DNA from: an uncultured Spirochaetaceae bacterium
GTDB lineage: Bacteria; Spirochaetota; Spirochaetia; Treponematales; Treponemataceae
Length of the DNA stretch: 16,087 bases
NCBI GenBank assembly: GCA_902766345.1
Contig: CACXDK010000096.1
Coordinates: 1 to 16,087, forward strand
Direction: 5' to 3'
Of this stretch, positions 14,932 through 16,087 are shown one piece after another. The translations under genes and the position numbers were made by a program. The notes beneath the pieces were generated by a model that was given only the letters and a program-made list of their open reading frames with translations, was not told the origin of the DNA and ran no database searches. Every line of letters starts with the position of its first letter. Positions within the stretch are counted from its first letter, which is position 1.

Positions 14932-15552
14932 CTACTTCTTAATAGCAGCCTTAACGATAAGAGTGCCTTCTTTGTTCCCAGGAACAGCACCGCGTACCAT
15001 CAAAACTTTTAACTCAGGGTCTACTTTAACAATCTTGAGATTCTGTACAGTTACACGTGCAAAACCCATGTGTCCTGGCAGCTTTGTGTTCTTAAGGCTG
15101 TGTCCTGGTGTTGTACAGTTTCCTGTTCCACCTGGCTCACGATGAAACTTAGAACCATGTGTAGCACGACCACCATGGAAGCCCCATCTCTTCATAACAC
15201 CCTGAAAGCCTTTACCTTTAGAAGTTGCAGTTACGTCAACATAAGCAACTTCATTAAACAATTCTACACCGAGCTGATCGCCAACTTTAACTTCCGAATC
15301 AAAATCACGGAATTCCTTCAACTGACGCTTTGGTGTAATGTTCTCAGGAAACTGATTTGCGTATGGCTTTGTAACATGATTTTTCTTCATTTCATCAACG
15401 CCAAGAACAACGGCATCATAGCCAAACTTTTCCTGTGTCTTTGTAGCAACAACTGTATTTGGATCGACGCGGATCACGGTTACCGGTGTCAGGTTTCCGT
15501 TTTCGTCAAAAACTTGAGTCATTCCTACTTTCTTTGCAATCAGACCTTTCAT
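14932..15552 (-). CDS. rplC: 50S ribosomal protein L3 (uL3)
   Basis: uL3 is an assembly-initiating protein with a long loop reaching the peptidyl-transferase centre. The 206-residue product starts MKGLIAKKVGMTQVFDENGN and has GFQGVMKRWGFHGGRATHGS and AVPGNKEGTLIVKAA. In the loop, GGTGNCTTPG (141-150) takes the place of the GSIGQNQTPG stretch of Escherichia coli; the methylated glutamine Q150 there is T148 here. I chose ATG 15552 since AGGAG is nine bases before it and the family begins MxGLIGKKVGMTQ; an upstream in-frame start would add eight residues with no family support. A 69-base spacer separates it from rpsJ. Confidence 0.97.
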   Translation of the reverse strand: MKGLIAKKVGMTQVFDENGNLTPVTVIRVDPNTVVATKTQEKFGYDAVVLGVDEMKKNHVTKPYANQFPENITPKRQLKEFRDFDSEVKVGDQLGVELFNEVAYVDVTATSKGKGFQGVMKRWGFHGGRATHGSKFHREPGGTGNCTTPGHSLKNTKLPGHMGFARVTVQNLKIVKVDPELKVLMVRGAVPGNKEGTLIVKAAIKK

Positions 15553-15574
15553 CTGAAATCTCCTATTGGCCGCC

Positions 15575-15593
15575 ATTCCCGATCCAAGGGAAC
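15575..15593 (-). promoter_or_regulatory. Small hairpin in the rpsJ-rplC spacer
   Basis: ATTCCC (15575-15580) can pair with GGGAAC (15588-15593) around a seven-base loop, six pairs including one G-U. It lies in the only longish gap of the S10 cluster, about 15 bases before the rplC ribosome binding site. There is no T run and it is not a terminator. It may simply be chance; I see no other structure or reading frame in this spacer. Confidence 0.25.
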
Positions 15594-15621
15594 CGTACCT
15601 TTAATTTAACAATAAGTAACC

Positions 15622-15930
15622 TTACTGCTTAATTTCTACGTCAACACCCGCAGGCAATTCAAGCTTCATCAGAGAATCCATAACCTCTGCGCTTGGCTCA
15701 AAAATATCAATAAGACGCTTATGAGTTCTCATCTCAAACTGTTCACGTGACTTCTTGTTTACAAAAGGTGAACGCAAAACTGTAATCTTATTAACTCTCG
15801 TAGGAAGCGGAATTGGGCCTGATACTTTAGCACCAGCTTTCTGAACCTGCTGTACGATGTCTTTTGCACTCTGATCGATAAGAGCTACGTCAAATGCACG
15901 AAGTCTTACACGAATCTTGCCATCTGCCAT
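15622..15930 (-). CDS. rpsJ: 30S ribosomal protein S10 (uS10)
   Basis: uS10 sits in the 30S head and, as NusE, also joins the transcription antitermination complex with NusB. The 102-residue product begins [20 protein letters not shown] and has [20 protein letters not shown], the loop [16 protein letters not shown] and the closing [11 protein letters not shown], all typical. TAGGAG lies eight bases before the ATG. It is the first gene of the S10 cluster, 63 bases after tuf, and a strong hairpin ends 13 bases before its start codon. Confidence 0.98.
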   Translation of the reverse strand: MADGKIRVRLRAFDVALIDQSAKDIVQQVQKAGAKVSGPIPLPTRVNKITVLRSPFVNKKSREQFEMRTHKRLIDIFEPSAEVMDSLMKLELPAGVDVEIKQ

Positions 15931-15943
15931 TATTTACTCCTAA

Positions 15944-15985
15944 TGGACGGCAGTACCGGTCAATCAAGACCATTACTGCCGTTCA
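15944..15985 (-). promoter_or_regulatory. Strong hairpin in the tuf-rpsJ spacer, next to the rpsJ ribosome binding site
   Basis: TGGACGGCAGTA (15944-15955) pairs with TACTGCCGTTCA (15974-15985), 12 positions with one mismatch that is a G-U or A-C type pair depending on strand. After a two-base internal loop, GGTC (15958-15961) pairs with GACC (15968-15971), with AATCAA as the loop. On the minus strand it is followed by TTAGGAG, the rpsJ binding site, with no T run, so it is not an intrinsic terminator and tuf probably reads into rpsJ. It may be a translational control or processing site. Confidence 0.65.
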
Positions 15986-15993
15986 ATTACAAA

Positions 15994-16087
15994 CTATTCA
16001 ATAATCTTTGTTACCTGTCCAGAAGCGATTGTGTGACCGCCTTCACGGATAGCGAGTTTAAGACCTTCGTCCATAGCGATTGGGTGA
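15994..16087 (-). CDS. tuf: Elongation factor Tu, C-terminal end only
   Basis: Only the last 30 codons and the TAG stop (15994-15996) are inside the window; the gene continues past the right edge. The visible peptide has the hallmark end of bacterial EF-Tu: [20 protein letters not shown] followed by SGQVTKIIE, part of beta-barrel domain 3 that contacts aminoacyl-tRNA and EF-Ts. EF-Tu delivers aminoacyl-tRNA to the ribosome as a GTP complex. tuf just before rpsJ is the common end of the str operon, so rpsL, rpsG and fusA may lie further upstream, but this is not visible. Confidence 0.95.
   Translation of the reverse strand, partial: HPIAMDEGLKLAIREGGHTIASGQVTKIIE

Overview
The window is AT-rich bacterial chromosome holding two transcription units that converge near base 1,900. 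The minus-strand proteins read as spirochaetal, most likely Treponema. That is a judgement from the flavour of the ribosomal proteins, SecY and RpoA, and it was not tested by any search. The plus-strand lptCAB genes show a double-membraned (diderm) organism.

Left end, bases 1 to 1,884, plus strand: the 3' part of an lptC-like gene, a complete lptA-like gene and a complete lptB. The genes are tightly packed and form the periplasmic and ATPase part of a lipopolysaccharide-type outer-membrane glycolipid export machine. The integral membrane permeases and the outer-membrane translocon are not in the window.

Bases 1,885 to 1,962 are the convergent spacer, with a strong intrinsic terminator for the minus-strand unit and a second, weaker hairpin.

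Bases 1,963 to 16,087, minus strand, read from right to left: the end of tuf, then the S10 cluster (rpsJ, rplC, rplD, rplW, rplB, rpsS, rplV, rpsC, rplP, rpmC, rpsQ), the spc cluster (rplN, rplX, rplE, rpsN, rpsH, rplF, rplR, rpsE, rpmD, rplO, secY), and the alpha cluster (rpmJ, rpsM, rpsK, rpsD, rpoA, rplQ). It ends with a small zinc-ribbon gene that I do not recognise, translationally abutting rplQ. Nearly all genes are separated by 0 to 20 bases or overlap by 1 to 4 bases, and most have a GGAG-type ribosome binding site. The only longer spacers are tuf-rpsJ (63 bases, strong hairpin), rpsJ-rplC (69 bases) and secY-rpmJ (163 bases, probable promoter plus a structured leader). adk, map and infA, which often lie between secY and rpmJ in other bacteria, are absent here.

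Together the minus-strand genes supply much of both ribosomal subunits, the RNA polymerase alpha subunit, the Sec translocon channel and EF-Tu, so this is a housekeeping growth-rate locus. No mobile elements, CRISPR arrays, tRNA or rRNA genes or broken genes were seen. The window is mostly ordinary. The parts that deserve a second look are the small zinc-ribbon gene, the secY-rpmJ leader with two mutually exclusive pairings, and the tuf-rpsJ hairpin.
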